From assembly GCA_032622095.1 (NCBI GenBank), contig CP136067.1:43319549-43383548 (forward strand): DNA of 64,000 nucleotides, given 5' to 3'. This document shows positions 23,345 through 34,459 of the stretch, in pieces. This stretch comes from Siphonodentalium dalli (lineage: Eukaryota > Mollusca > Scaphopoda > Gadilida > Siphonodentaliidae). Below the pieces are notes generated by a model. The model ran no database searches, was not told where the DNA came from, and saw nothing but the letters and a program-made list of their open reading frames with translations. The translations under genes were made by a program, and so were the position numbers. The first letter of the stretch is position 1; every line of letters starts with the position of its first letter.

Positions 23345-23556
23345 AGTCGGATCGGTCGAGGTCCAGAACCATGCGTATATAAGCGAGGTCAAGGTCAAGG
23401 ACACGGTCGCACGTGAAATTAGACCCGCCCATATTGTTCTCGGGATCAAGGTAGGCCTACATACCAAATTCGAGTAGGAACGGTCGAGCATTTATCGAGT
23501 CTATAAGACATACACCCACATACGGACAGACAGAAGTTCCAAAATATATAATAGAA
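23345..23556 (-). mobile_element. Helitron-like element, GTTCCAAAATATATA family
   Basis: On the minus strand it begins TCTATTATATATTTTGG and GAACTTCTGTCTG, then one unit containing CACGTGCGACCGTGTCC and CTTGACCTCGC. The 3' terminus is missing. It lies just after the 3' end of the neighbouring Helitron at 23557. A full-length relative is at 60776-61180 and a multi-unit copy at about 33230-33810. Confidence 0.7.
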
Positions 23557-24012
23557 CTAGCCGATGAGCCCGACGTTGTCCGGGCTATTCAAAAACCAAA
23601 TTTCAAGTCGATAGCTCTACCCAGCCCGACGTTGTCCGGGCTATTCAAAAACCAAATTTCAAGTCGATAGCTCTACCCGTTTCCGAGATCTGGTCTGCGC
23701 ATGCGCGAAGCTGGCGTCGCACGGGCTCGGCGACCCGATAAAATTCGTATCCGGAGCAAGATACATTCACATACCAAATTTCAAGTCGATAGCTCCACCC
23801 GTTTCCGAGATCTCGTCTGCGCATGCGCGAAGCGGGCGCCGCACGGGCTCGCCAATACGACAACGTCCACCGCCTGGTCAAACTACACACACGTACCAAG
23901 TTTCGTCCCGATCGGTCGAGAATCGTAGATTTGTATTAATGACAAACATACAGACAAACATACAGACAGACAGACAAACAAACAGACAGAGGTCTTCAAA
24001 ATATATATGAGA
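23557..24012 (-). mobile_element. Non-autonomous Helitron, 122-bp-repeat family, copy 1
   Basis: On the minus strand the element starts TCTCATATATATTTTGAAG after a host A and ends with hairpin AGCCCGGACAACGTCGGGCT, eleven bases, then CTAG before a host T. These are the Helitron hallmarks: 5' TC, 3' hairpin plus CTRR, and insertion between A and T. Internally there are about two units with TCTCGGAAACGGGT and GCGCATGCGCAGA. No Rep/helicase is present, so it depends on an autonomous partner. Confidence 0.88.
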
Positions 24013-24555
24013 TGATGTTAAATATGATTCAACGTAATTTCTATACTATAGCAACTATTTCATAATTATATCAGTAGAATTTGATCATTCTGTTGATTGA
24101 TTGTAAACTATTGAAAGTGCACGCCTTCCTTAATTTGAAGAGTGCGTAATTGTGTGATTTTCAATGGAACATTTGTTCACATGGTTGTTGGAACCTGCAC
24201 AATTCGACTTCGATAAAGTAAAAATTAAACGTTCTTAAGTTTACATCGAATTAATTCTACATTGTACCGTTGTTGATCGATTTCACTTTCAAAGTTGAAT
24301 TAGAATGTTATTTACTGAACGTTGCTTTGAGCTATTATTTCGCTGGCGTTGAGTATTTGTTGAGTAAACGAGATCTTCAGTGAAGTGTGTGTCGAAAACG
24401 TTAGCAAATATACCTTGTGCATTCAGCCACCACCAATTAAACTACCCAGTTATTAAAATAAAACCAGTTGGTAACGAGAAGCCGATCACGATCGGCAGAT
24501 GTTTGTTTAACCCATACCTTGGCGATAGTGATTAGCTATTTTCAGCTTGGACGCT
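24013..24555. other. Intronic sequence without recognised features
   Basis: AT-rich intronic DNA of the PhyH gene. No exon, repeat boundary or RNA gene was identified. Confidence 0.4.
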
Positions 24556-24950
24556 AAAATCCTATCTTTAAAAAAAAAGGCCATAATTCTGTTCGAATCA
24601 AACCCAAATTGTTAATTCTATCTGTATTTTGGGTCAAATTCGAAATTTGGTTTCAATCAGATAAATTTGTTTTGAGTTATTGCGGCATGCGTGAATTCTA
24701 AGTCGAAGAAGGGCCATAACTCCGTAAAAAAAAACTCTGATCAAACCCACAATCGAACTCGAACTTGGACTGAGAAACACATATACAAAATTTGGTTCCG
24801 ATCGAATTAACAATGTTTTCGTTATCGCACCATGCATAAAGTATCTACGGACAGAAGGACAGACAGACGGACGAACGACGAGTGGTCAATCCGGACATCG
24901 AAGCTTTGTGTACCACACTATGGTATATATGGGTACACATAAAAATCTAA
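24556..24950. mobile_element. Tandem-core element with (ACGG)-type microsatellite end
   Basis: Two diverged core units of about 160 bp (GGCCATAATTCTGT and GGGCCATAACTCCGT), then ACGGACAGAAGGACAGAC and GACGGACGAACGACG, then a terminal hairpin (TGTGTACC...GGGTACACA). This layout resembles molluscan pearl/Helentron-type elements. The end from the microsatellite to the hairpin is repeated at about 26135-26245. Confidence 0.65.
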
Positions 24951-25199
24951 ATAAATGAATCATTCAATAGGGGCAAAGAGTGTGTCAAAATAATCCAACA
25001 TAAAAAAAGATATATCAGATAACAATTATTTCTGTTAAAATATCAGGAATGTTGAGAAGGGTTAATTTTTTACAACGAAAATCCATGCAAGTTAAGGAGG
25101 AGAAACCTGGAGATATAATATAATGAATAAATGAACAATATAATATAGTCAGTACAATTGATGACCAGGGTTAATAATTTTAACTCTATAAAATTAGGG

Positions 25200-25600
25200 G
25201 ACTGTACCAGGTATGTCACTTGACTATTGCTTTGATATGTTATCACTGGATAGATACAAGTCTATTGACAGCAGACACCAGATAACTATGTGCGAGTTAA
25301 TGAACTCTGGGCCACCACTGTCATTTAATTTTTGCAGTACAGTGAGGTGTGAGATAAGATCATAGAAATGTGAGACTTTATAAAAATAAACAAACACTGC
25401 ACACAACCCAGATGCTGACAGGCTTCTCTGAGTACAGCTCCATTATTCACTTGTTGATAAACAATTATCCCCAGTGTTATTTGTCCGTCTTCAACTAGCA
25501 CTGGCCAAAGATTTTCATGTGAAATGACATCAATAGGGAATGTTATCATTATATTTCTAATAGAGCTGTCCACCACTCCACCATACAGCTTTTAAAATGG
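25200..25600 (-). pseudogene. Unrecognised coding-like remnant in a PhyH intron
   Basis: The minus strand has an 83-codon frame with a protein-like stretch, VDSSIRNIMITFPIDVISHE then NLWPVLVEDGQITLG. The similar-looking segment LQKLNDSGGPEF follows in another frame, which suggests a decayed copy with frameshifts. I do not recognise the family. It lies between PhyH exons on the same strand and shares no PhyH motif. Confidence 0.35.
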
Positions 25601-26130
25601 CTTTGGGCTTACAGGGATATGTAAAACAAATGTAGTCTCAACTTTACATATTGGATATTCACATGATAATTTATTGATCGCATTATATTAAATGCAACTA
25701 TTACAATAAAATCTTCATACAGGACATCACACCTAATTAATGTATTAAACTATCAAATAGTGTTCATTAATAATCCTGGTTCAAGAGTATAAGGGTTAGT
25801 TAATCAAAACCAAATTCCATACAGATGAAGAGAGTGCTAAGGAAAACCTAGATACCGTAAGAAATATGAGGTAAGTCAGAAGAAACGTATTTTACTTATT
25901 GCTTTGGATGGCATGTCTGTGAAAGGGTTAATTATTTCTAAACCAATCATCCAATCGATACTAAAAAATATACAGGTGAGGCATATGTCATCATAAACCT
26001 GCATATAAAATATGAATACAAACGGACAAAAATACTTGAGTTAGAACATGACCATGTAAGGATGGAAAGTGTTTCTAAACAGATAAACCGATCGATTCCA
26101 AAAACTATACAGGTGAGGGTGTGTCATAGC
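25601..26130. other. Intronic sequence with diverged core repeats
   Basis: Mostly unremarkable AT-rich sequence. From about 25900 two weakly similar units appear (GGTTAATTATTTCTAAACC and GTGTTTCTAAACAGATAAAC, each followed by CGAT and TACAGGTGAGG), leading into the microsatellite end at 26135. Confidence 0.45.
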
Positions 26131-26245
26131 AAGTGTTTACGGACAGACGGGCGGACGGACATGACAGACGGACGGACGAACGACGGATGGTTGATCCGGA
26201 CGTCAGCATTAAGTGTACCATACATGGTATGGGTACACATAAAAA
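26131..26245. repeat. (ACGG)-type microsatellite with GTGTACCA hairpin
   Basis: TTTACGGACAGACGGGCGG, GACGGACGGACGAACGACG and a terminal foldback GTGTACCATACATGGTATGG then GTACAC. It matches the end of the element at 24556-24950 and marks another member of that family. Confidence 0.65.
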
Positions 26246-26339
26246 CGAGCCCTGGTGTCAGGTGTGTTATTAATCAGCATGTTCTCGATGACGGAAACGT
26301 CCAGTGCAGATCACGTGATGGTATACCGTTCCTGATTAT

Positions 26340-26525
26340 CCTGTAACGCGCCCCGCTACCCGCGCCCTTGCACTGCCCCTACACGCCGACGCTATATACG
26401 CGCCTGCTTCATGTTAATGGTACTATTATAGTACAATTAACGTGAAGCGGGCGCGTATATATCGTCGGCGTGTAGGGACAGAGCAAAAGGGGGACAGTCA
26501 GCCGAGCGCGTTACAGGCCCATGTG
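26340..26525. mobile_element. Foldback element, diverged relative of 18859-19067
   Basis: About 185 bp, ends CCTGTAACGCGCCCCGC and GCGCGTTACAGG. The arms contain CGCGCCTGCTTCATGTTAAT and GCGGGCGCGTATATATCGTC. It is an imperfect palindrome and its outer flanks are eroded. It ends 25 bp from the donor side of the PhyH exon at 26550. Confidence 0.78.
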
Positions 26526-26549
26526 TCTCACACTAATGATTTCGCTTAC

Positions 26550-26663
26550 ATTTTCGCTTGTGGTCACGATTCTTTCGCATCGAGATACCATCCCGGTGAC
26601 GTCGTCGCCAGGGTGACTCCAGATTGACAGTCGGCCGCCAGGGACCCCATCTCCAGCAGGAAT
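26550..26663 (-). CDS. PhyH-family oxygenase, HPGDD exon
   Basis: A 114-nt exon (38 codons) in phase 0 at both ends, acceptor TAATCGACAG and donor GAAAAT|GTAAGC. It encodes IPAGDGVPGGRLSIW, then SHPGDDVTGMVSRCERI and VTTSEN. The LW-x-HPGDD-x-x-GM-x-x-R-x-E pattern is typical of the PhyH/L-proline-hydroxylase-like subgroup and precedes the GEVYHYHTK strand supplied by the next exon at 22170. Splice sites are canonical and there is no damage. Confidence 0.93.
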
Positions 26664-27066
26664 CTGTCGATTACATTATATACCATTGAGAGAGGAAGCT
26701 CCAGAACATCGTATTATCAACTTATCCGGTGTAATAAGCTGTTGTTTTTGTTGATGTACCGACGTGTTTTCTGTGCTGAAGTTTCATCTGGTCTGTACTG
26801 CAAAGTCTATTTTGTTCATGGAAGGGGAATAACTCTATGTCTTAGTTTGAATTATGTTGCATTGAAAAGGGGGAAATGTTAATTTCTATTACTCTTTATG
26901 GGCAACTTATGAGAAACAGACGTTCCAAACGATGATGAATTATAGTATTTTAATCATATTTTATGCCATATATTGTTATTAAAACCGTATATCAATGCAC
27001 TATAAATAAAAAATCAGTTACTCAAAAGTTAAATGGGCCTATAAAGAAACGGCATCCATGAGTATA
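26664..27066. other. Intronic sequence without a recognised gene
   Basis: AT-rich. The start (ATTACATTATATACCATTG, GAGAGGAAGCTCCAGAACAT, ATCAACTTATCCGGTGTAAT) is similar to parts of 17160-17245 and, in reverse, 58500-58590, so it holds a diverged dispersed repeat. No exon seen. Confidence 0.5.
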
Positions 27067-27466
27067 TTAACCCTTTACCCAACAAACCGGCCAAAACCGG
27101 CCAAATAAAGCTTCAACAGCCTAAAATATCTTCGGTCTGTCTCAATAGAACCATACAAATATGGATATCATTGGAACCGGCTCCTTGACCACATTGTGAT
27201 AGTTACAGTTATGCCCTGTGCCAATGCATTCTCTTATATATGCGAGTCGACCATAGGTCGCCTCGCATATATAAGAGAATGCATTGGCCTAAAAAAAATC
27301 TTTTTTTAACACTTTTTACCATTTTTTCTTACATTCTTTAACAATTTTATAATTTTTAATGTGTTAAGCCAATGCATTCTCTTATATATGCGAGGCGACC
27401 TATGGTCGACTCGCATATATAAGAGAATGCATTGGCACAGGGCCCTTCTGTTGGGTAAAGGGTTAA
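27067..27466 (-). mobile_element. 400-bp TTAA MITE with twin hairpins, copy 2
   Basis: Exactly 400 bp including both TTAA sites, in the opposite orientation to the copy at 21703. It starts CCCTTTACCCAACA and ends TGTTGGGTAAAGGG. Both internal hairpins are complete. Very high identity to the copies at 56271 and 59577 indicates recent movement. Confidence 0.93.
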
Positions 27467-27699
27467 AGAAAACAATCGCGATGGAGCTGGTGGTACATAC
27501 ATTGGGTACGTATATATGTGCCCTTATTTTTCTGAAGAACACCCAAAGGTATAGAATAGCTTTTTGTAGTTTCCTTTAAAAAAGAAAAGTTCCGTCGCCT
27601 GATTGCAGATGATGGGCGAATACACCGTAATAGGCGTGGAATTATTCTGTAATCTCCCACATTTAGAAAGCAACAACATATAATATACAACTTACAAGA
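27467..27699. other. Intronic sequence without recognised features
   Basis: Short stretch with no supported feature. Confidence 0.4.
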
Positions 27700-28030
27700 A
27701 AACCATAATCAGAAATGGTAACGCCCTCAAGATTATATTATTACGCATAAATATAAATATAAATATAAATATAAATATAAAAAAAAGAGTTAAATATATT
27801 GGTTACATGAATCCGTTAAAACAACTAATCCTTCAAATTATTACAAAAAACTACGGCTTATTACTGCAGGTTTCTAATTCACCACACCAGAAGTCTCTAA
27901 ATGCGGATAAAAAATCTGAGTCATTGTGTTCCCGCCATAAAATCTTCAACAGTGGTCCAGCCATTGTTGATATCTAAATATTGAAAGCCATTAATGTGGT
28001 CATAATAGTTACAAACTGCAACTATCAATC
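27700..28030. repeat. Dispersed repeat, copy 2 (pairs with 13200-13585)
   Basis: Same order of blocks as 13200-13585 with scattered differences. It carries a short (ATAAAT)n microsatellite at about 27746-27782 that the other copy lacks. The 6.4-kb element at 28043 inserted just to its right. Confidence 0.7.
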
Positions 28031-28687
28031 CAGCGAATTTTACACTGTGTAGGAACTGTTACATCGGAAGTCGTTCTATCGCCGGTATTGTGATGGTTCT
28101 TGCCTGATTTGTTACGGTTCCTGATGATTGAAAATAATCATTTTTGTGACAAAATCACGCATAATTATAGATATCTTGAATATATTATACTTTCCTGAAT
28201 GAACAGAGGCTGCAGAAGTGCCGTGTTATCGAAACCTGAACTCTAGACCACAATTAACTCGGTATTAGCGAGTTAACGCGTAAATATCAACATGTTATCA
28301 CTGAAAATCAAGCCACGTCGACGCAATTTCTTTGTTTTTCGTGGCGTAAAAATATGAAACACATTCTGAAGACAAACACTGACTATAAAGTATACCCGTG
28401 ATATTCTTCTGTAAAATAGCTGAGAAAGTATCCCGATGGGGTTGATAATTGGGAGCTGTGACCTCGTAATCAACACGGGTGCATGTTACGGTACTATTTC
28501 AAACCAATCACGACTGAGACGGTTCTGTATATGATATTTAGTCGAACGATTTCTGCACTTTGGTCCGAAAATCGTCTTGTGTATCTGACATTTTAAACCA
28601 GATAATGACTGTAGCTTATTTAATTTGCATAATAGAACAGGTATATTAAGAAATAACTCAATAAATACTAGTACCTAATACGGGAGA

Positions 28688-29175
28688 TTAAAGGTACTCA
28701 ACCCGATAAAACTCCTCTCAATTACTATTTCAATGGCTTCGGGGGTCAAAAATATTTGATTCGAGTCGAGGAAGTCACCCATCAAAGCTCAGATTTGTTA
28801 GATATCGATTTTAGAAATATATTATTTTTCATTATCGGGAATTCTTTCTGGCCCAGAAGATAGTAAAAAATTCGTTATTATTACCCACTTGATTATAGAG
28901 TTATCCATCCTTGTCTGTTTGAATAGAATTTTGGCGTAAAATCTCGAGCATGTTACCAAATTGACGGCAGTTATAAGTACTCATCTCGAGAACATAAGAA
29001 TTTTCAAAAATCAATATCTAATGACTCTGAGCTTTGTTTGATGGGTTCCTCGACTCGAATCAAATATTTTTTACCCCCAAAGCCAAAGAAATAGTAATAT
29101 AGGACCCTCTGATCGGATTGTTGTTGTTGGAATCTGTTGAGATGGGGACCCTCTTTACGGGTTGAGTACCTTTAA
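28688..29175. mobile_element. TTAA MITE, AGGTACTCAA family, copy A
   Basis: 488 bp with TTAA at both ends, TIRs AGGTACTCAACCCG and CGGGTTGAGTACCT. The two halves are themselves inverted relatives (GGCTTCGGGGGTCAAA versus GGCTTTGGGGGTAAAA, each with ATTTGATTCGAGTCGAGGAA). It is nested inside the 6.4-kb element. Confidence 0.9.
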
Positions 29176-29813
29176 GTGACATAAATAGGCAGAAATAAAA
29201 TATTGAAAGTCCCGATGAGTATAGTATCATAATCACGCCCGTCTATATAAATGACCAATGGTAATATAAATCTACTCTCATGAGAATATGAGATGTTATA
29301 TTAATTTACTTAATCTGGGCATTATTGAAAGATCCAGGTATGACAATCAATGCCAGCGCCATCATATTTCCTCCTCTGAAGTCCGCCTGAGGGACATTTA
29401 CACATGTTTGTCGCCCAGACATGAATATAACTTATGAAATCACGTTCAACTGAATCATTGATAGGTTTTGACGTGATTGGGATGGCGTGGGACTTGGGAG
29501 GGGTGCTTAATTGGTGTCTATCCCCAACTTGTTCAAAATGTTCAACAGTTACAAATTTCTTATCTTACAATAGATTGGTTTGAAATATAACACCAACAAT
29601 ATGTTGAAATTGTTCTCTTAGTTTGATTTGACAACAATGTAATAGTGGGGAATTTGTCGTTTTTAGACCAACATTTGCATACTTTCCTACACTTTAAACA
29701 TGTAATCAACTGGGGAGAGGAGCCTTATAATCTAAGTTGCATAAATTGTGCTCCAATCCCCAGTGGTTACTCCCTCATCATTCATTACCTCCTCCTCATC
29801 ATTTAATTGTCAA

Positions 29814-30376
29814 TCTCATATATATTTTGAAGACCTCTGTCTGTATGTATGTTTGTTTGTTTGTTTGTTTGTTTGTCTGTCTGTCTTTATACAAATCTAC
29901 GATTCTCGACCGATCGGGACGAAACTTGGTACGTGTGTGTAGTTTGACCAGGCGGTGGACGTTGTCGTATTGGCGAGCCCGTGCGGCGCCCGCTTCGCGC
30001 ATGCGCAGACGAGATCTCGGAAACGGGTAGAGCTATCGACTTGAAATTTGCTATGTGAATGTATCTTGCCCCGGATACGAATTTTATCGGGTCGCCGAGC
30101 CCGTGCGACGCCAGCTTCGCGCATGCGCAGCCGAGATCTCGGAAACGGGTGGAGCTATCGACTTGAAATTTGGTATGTGAATGTAACTTGCCCAGGATAC
30201 AAATTTTATTGGGTCGCCGAGCCCGTGCGACGCCAGCTTCGCGCATGCGCAGACCAGATCTCGGAAACGGGTAGAGCTATCGACTTGAAATTTGGTTTTT
30301 GAATAGCGCTGGGTAGAGCTATCGACTTGAAATTTGGTTTTTGAATTGCCCGGACAACGTCGGGCTCATCGGCTAG
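29814..30376 (+). mobile_element. Non-autonomous Helitron, copy 2a
   Basis: Starts TCTCATATATATTTTGAAG after a host A. It has TGTTTGTTTG/CTGTCTGTCT runs, about three units with CGAGCCCGTGCGACGCCAGC, TTCGCGCATGCGCAG and ATCTCGGAAACGGGT, and ends CTCATCGGCTAG. The 3' end is followed directly by the start of the next Helitron, so this is a head-to-tail pair. The final hairpin half is slightly rearranged. Confidence 0.86.
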
Positions 30377-32084
30377 TCTCATATATATTTTGAAGACCTC
30401 TGTTTGTATGTTTGTATGTATGTTTGTTTGTCATTGATACAAATCTACGATTCTCGACCGATCGGGACGAAACTTGGTACGTGTGTGTAGTTTGACCAGG
30501 CGGTGGACGTTGTCGTATTGGCGAGCCCGTGCGGCGCCCGCTTCGCGCATGCGCAGACGAGATCTCGGAAACGGGTGGAGCTATCGACTTGAAATTTACC
30601 ATGTGAATGTATCTTGCCCCGGATGCAAATTTTATCGGGTCGCCGAGCCCGTGCGACGCCAACTTCGCGCATGCGCAGACGAGATCTCGGAAACGGTGGA
30701 GCTATCGACTTGAAATTTGGTATGTGAATGTATCTTGCCCCGGATACGAATTTTATCGGGTCGCCGAGCCCGTGCGGCGCCCGCTTCACGCATGCGCAGA
30801 CGAGATCTCGGAAACGGGTGGAGCTATCGACTTGAAATTTGGTATGTTAATGTATCTTGCCCCGGATACGAATTTTATCGGGTCGCCGAGCCCTCGCCGA
30901 GCCCGTGCGACGCCAGTTTCGCGCATGCGCAGACAAGATCTCGGAAACGGGTAGAGCTATCGACTTGAAATTTGGTTTTTGAATAGCCCGGACAACGTCG
31001 GGCTCATCGCGAATTTTATCGGGTCGCCGAGCCCGTGCGACGCAAGCTTCGCGCATGCGCAGACGAGATCTCGGAAACGGGTAGAGCTATCGACTTGAAA
31101 TTTGGTATGTGAATGTATCGTGCCCCGGATACGAACTTTATCGTGTCGCCGAGCCCGTGCGACGCCAGCTTCGCGCATGCGAAGACGAGATATCGGAAAC
31201 GGGTGGAGCTATCGACTTGAAATTTGCTATGTGAATGTATCTTGCCCCGGATACGAATTTTATCGGGGTCGCCGAGCCCGTGCAGACCAGATCTCGGAAA
31301 CGGGTAATGTATCTTGCCCCGGATACGAATTTTATCGGGTCGCCGAGCCCGTCCGACGCCAGCTTCGCGCATGCGCAGACAAGATCTCGGAAACGGGTAG
31401 AGCTATCGACTTGAAATTTGGTTTTTGAATAGCCCGGACAACGTCGGGCTCATCGCGAATTTTATCGGGTCGCCGAGCCCGTGCAACGCAAGCTTCGCGC
31501 ATGCGCAGACGAGATCTCGGAAACGGGTGGAGCTATCGACTTGAAATTTGGTATGTGAATGTATCTTGCCCCGGATACGAATTTTATCGGGTCGCCGAGC
31601 CCGTGCGACGCCAGCTTCGCACATGCGCAGACGAGATCTCGGAAACGGGTGGAGATATCGACTTGAAATTTGCCATGTGAATGTATCTTGCCCCAGTTAC
31701 GAATTTTATCGGGTCGCCGAGCCCGTGCGACGCCAGCTTCGCGCATGCGCAAACCAGATCTCGGAAACGGGTGGAGCTATCGACTTGAAATTTGGTTTTT
31801 GAATAGCTATGTATCTTGCCCCGGATACGAATTTTATCGGGTCGCCGAGCCCGTGCGACGCCAGCTTCGCGCATGCGCAGACGAGATCTCGGAAACGGGT
31901 GGAGCTATCGACTTGAAATTTGGTATGTGAATGTATCTTGCCCCGGATACGAATTGTATCGGGTCGCCGAGCCCGTGCGACGCCAGCTTCGCGCATGCGC
32001 ATACCAGATCTCGGAAACGGGTAGAGCTATCGACTTGAAATTTGGTTTTTGAATAGCCCGGACAACGTCGGGCTCATCGGCTAG
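30377..32084 (+). mobile_element. Non-autonomous Helitron, copy 2b, expanded 122-bp repeats
   Basis: Begins TCTCATATATATTTTGAAG at the CTAG of copy 2a and ends with hairpin AGCCCGGACAACGTCGGGCT, then CATCGGCTAG before a host T. It holds about a dozen tandem units of roughly 122 bp (CGCATGCGCAGACGAGATCT, GGAGCTATCGACTTGAAATT, TTGCCCCGGATACGAATTTT). Two internal AGCCCGGACAACGTCGGGCT hairpins at about 30984 and 31432 look like relics of joined copies. Open frames across the units are periodicity effects. Confidence 0.87.
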
Positions 32085-33188
32085 TATTATATATATTGGG
32101 AGACACAATAAATATGTTACAAACAATATAATCAGACATATACACATCTACAGCTCTTCTTTAGAGTTGATCCAAAACTCATGATGGGTGGACAGGAAGT
32201 AGGGAGCAGGTGTGATCTAGTTTTCTATATCACATTTACCCCCCCCCCCCCGAAATGGGCAAGAAACTGGTTTAACGGACATATAATTTAATTTCATTTA
32301 ATTAATATGCTTTGTATTAAATAATGTATCCTCTTTTGCAAAATAAATCATCTCTCTCTCCATCTGTTGGGAACATTTCCAATCTTGTGGGGGGCGGGGG
32401 CGCCAGGTTGGAAACTACCAACACTTGGGAATCTTGAAGCCAGTCTAGATGATTTTTGCAATTTTCAGGTTCAGATATCCACATTTTCTCACTGGGACCA
32501 CGTATCCTGGTTTCTCCCCCGGTTTGCATGGTGGTCAATCAAAGGCTACTAATCAATTCACTTCAGAATGGCATACAATCTAGAGCTATAATGTTCCATG
32601 CAGTTGGGAAAAACCAAAGCCCAGGCCTTGTGCATGAGTTTGGTCTGTTTCAAGGGGATGATGTGGTTGGAAATTCCAAGGTGGACGCCCCAACATTGGA
32701 GACCCTGCAGTCCACGTCCCTGCTTACTTGACACGTTATCAGCGAGGAATAATAATGTGCCTTATAATAGCCAGGTTCAGACACACACAATAATGATTTA
32801 TAATGATTCATTTGTATGAATGTTAGCTAATAATTCAAAAAATCTGTTACTGCATGTTGAATTTAATAGCTGAGCATTCCTACAAATGAAATAACATGAT
32901 TCTTTTCTCTTTGTGTATATGTTACTGCTTGTTGAACTTAATAGCTAAGCATTCCTACAAATTAATCAATATGATTCAAGTCAATTCTCATTACAGCGCA
33001 TTTAGTAACCAAAGGTTTAACATCCATATAATAATATTTGTAACTGTAGGATTCTTGCTTTTAGATATCTTCTATTGAAAAATCAGAGATCCCTAGTCAA
33101 TCTAAAATATGATTGAATGAAATGTTATCTTGCTTGTATAAGCTTTAATAGCTGCATATTATAGAATTCTAGAATTTAACTTAGATAA
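32085..33188. other. Interior of the 6.4-kb element
   Basis: Non-coding sequence with a C run at about 32239-32250 and direct sub-repeats of TTACTGCATGTTGAATTTAA / TTACTGCTTGTTGAACTTAA near 32850 and 32925. It matches 61310-63190 in reverse. Short open frames on both copies are similar but have no recognisable domain. Confidence 0.7.
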
Positions 33189-33229
33189 TCAGCATCCAGC
33201 AAGCGGATGCCCGACATAAACTTCATAAA

Positions 33230-33810
33230 CTGCGTTATCAGAACATTGTATGGGTGTCCACGAACTTTTAACGACATCTTCGTCCGGGCAATTTATTTGT
33301 GATCGTCTCCGCCTGGACAAACTATTGTTCGATCGGCCCGGAAACATGCCTATATGAGCGAATATGGTCAAGGCCAAGGACATGGTCGCACGTGAAATTG
33401 GACCAACCCATATTGTTCCCGGGATCAAAGTAGGCCTACATTATACCAAATTTGAGTCAAATCGGTCGAGGTCCAGAAACATGCCTATATGCGCGTATAT
33501 GAGCGAGGTCAAGACCAAGGACACGGTCGCAAGTAAAATTGGACCCGCCCATATTGTTCCCGTGATCAAAGTAGAACCAGCTACCAAATTTGAGTGGGAT
33601 CGGTCGAGGTCCAGAAACATGCTTATATGAGCGTATCTGAGCGAGGTCAAGGTCAAGGACACGGTCGCACGTAAAATTGGACCCACCCACATTGTTCCCC
33701 GGATCAAAGTAGGCCTACACACAATTTGAGTCAGATCGGTCCAGCAGTTTTTAGAGTCTATAACACACAAATAGATACATACAGACATAAGTTCCAAAAT
33801 ATATTATAGA
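33230..33810 (-). mobile_element. Helitron-like element, GTTCCAAAATATATT family, multi-unit
   Basis: On the minus strand it starts TCTATAATATATTTTGGAAC after a host A. It then has about four tandem units of roughly 120 bp with GGTCGAGGTCCAGAAACATG, AAGGTCAAGGACACGGTCGC and CCATATTGTTCCCGGGATCA (plus-sense). The CTAG end is deleted relative to 60776-61180. The shared position inside both copies of the 6.4-kb element shows it was present before they separated. Confidence 0.8.
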
Positions 33811-34459
33811 TAAAATATAAACCAGATAACTCTATATATCCCGTCTACGCTCACGCTTTCCGAAGTCCAGAGCTATGAAATTTCACTAATGTTAACCGAC
33901 TATTGACTCATGGAAATGTTGGGCCTGTAAAACGAGTTATTTTTCAAACTAACTGGCGACTTTGTGAATTTTGATAGGCGTAACACAGCTTATTGGATAA
34001 GCATAGAAAGGCAGTGAAATTAATGACAAGTGGCGCAAATTTCAACTTAATGCATAGTTTGTTGTGTTTATCTTTGTATACTTTCACAAAATTGGCAGTT
34101 TGAACCATGTACCATGGCAAATATTAGCCATAGTTTTACCCGTATAGAACGATTAAATGGGGAGAGAACCGACTCGATCGGGAGAGAACCCAAACAATTA
34201 TCAAAATTCGCGGTGTGTGTCGTTGTTATGACTCGCACAATGAAAGTTTCTTTATTAACACGCTCATTGGTGCCAAAGATTGTGATGGGATTGAAAATAA
34301 CTAATCGAATTATCACCTAGATGCCTCAAAATTGCGTTTTAACTGTCAAAAAGTCGTGAAAATGTATAATTTCGATCATCAGGAACCGTCACAAATCAGT
34401 CAAGAACCATCGCAAACCGGCCATAGAACGATTTCCGATGTAACAGTTCCTACACAGTG

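Larger units (their letters stand above)
28043..34459. mobile_element. 6.4-kb composite element with long TIRs and 8-bp TSD
   Basis: The ends are inverted copies starting CACTGTGTAGGAACTGTTAC and stay similar for more than 100 bp. GAATTTTA occurs directly on both sides (28035-28042 and 34460-34467), an exact 8-bp target duplication as made by hAT-type transposases. No transposase-like frame is present. The interior carries a TTAA MITE (28688), two Helitrons (29814-32084) and a multi-unit Helitron relative (33230-33810). A second copy begins at 60133 in reverse and runs off the window. It is best described as a non-autonomous, hAT-like carrier element in the intron between two PhyH exons. Confidence 0.88.

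Noticed and set aside
23645-31930. Many Arg/Ala-rich frames of 70-120 codons
   Set aside because: They lie in the GC-rich 122-bp Helitron units and appear on both strands; they are repeat by-products.
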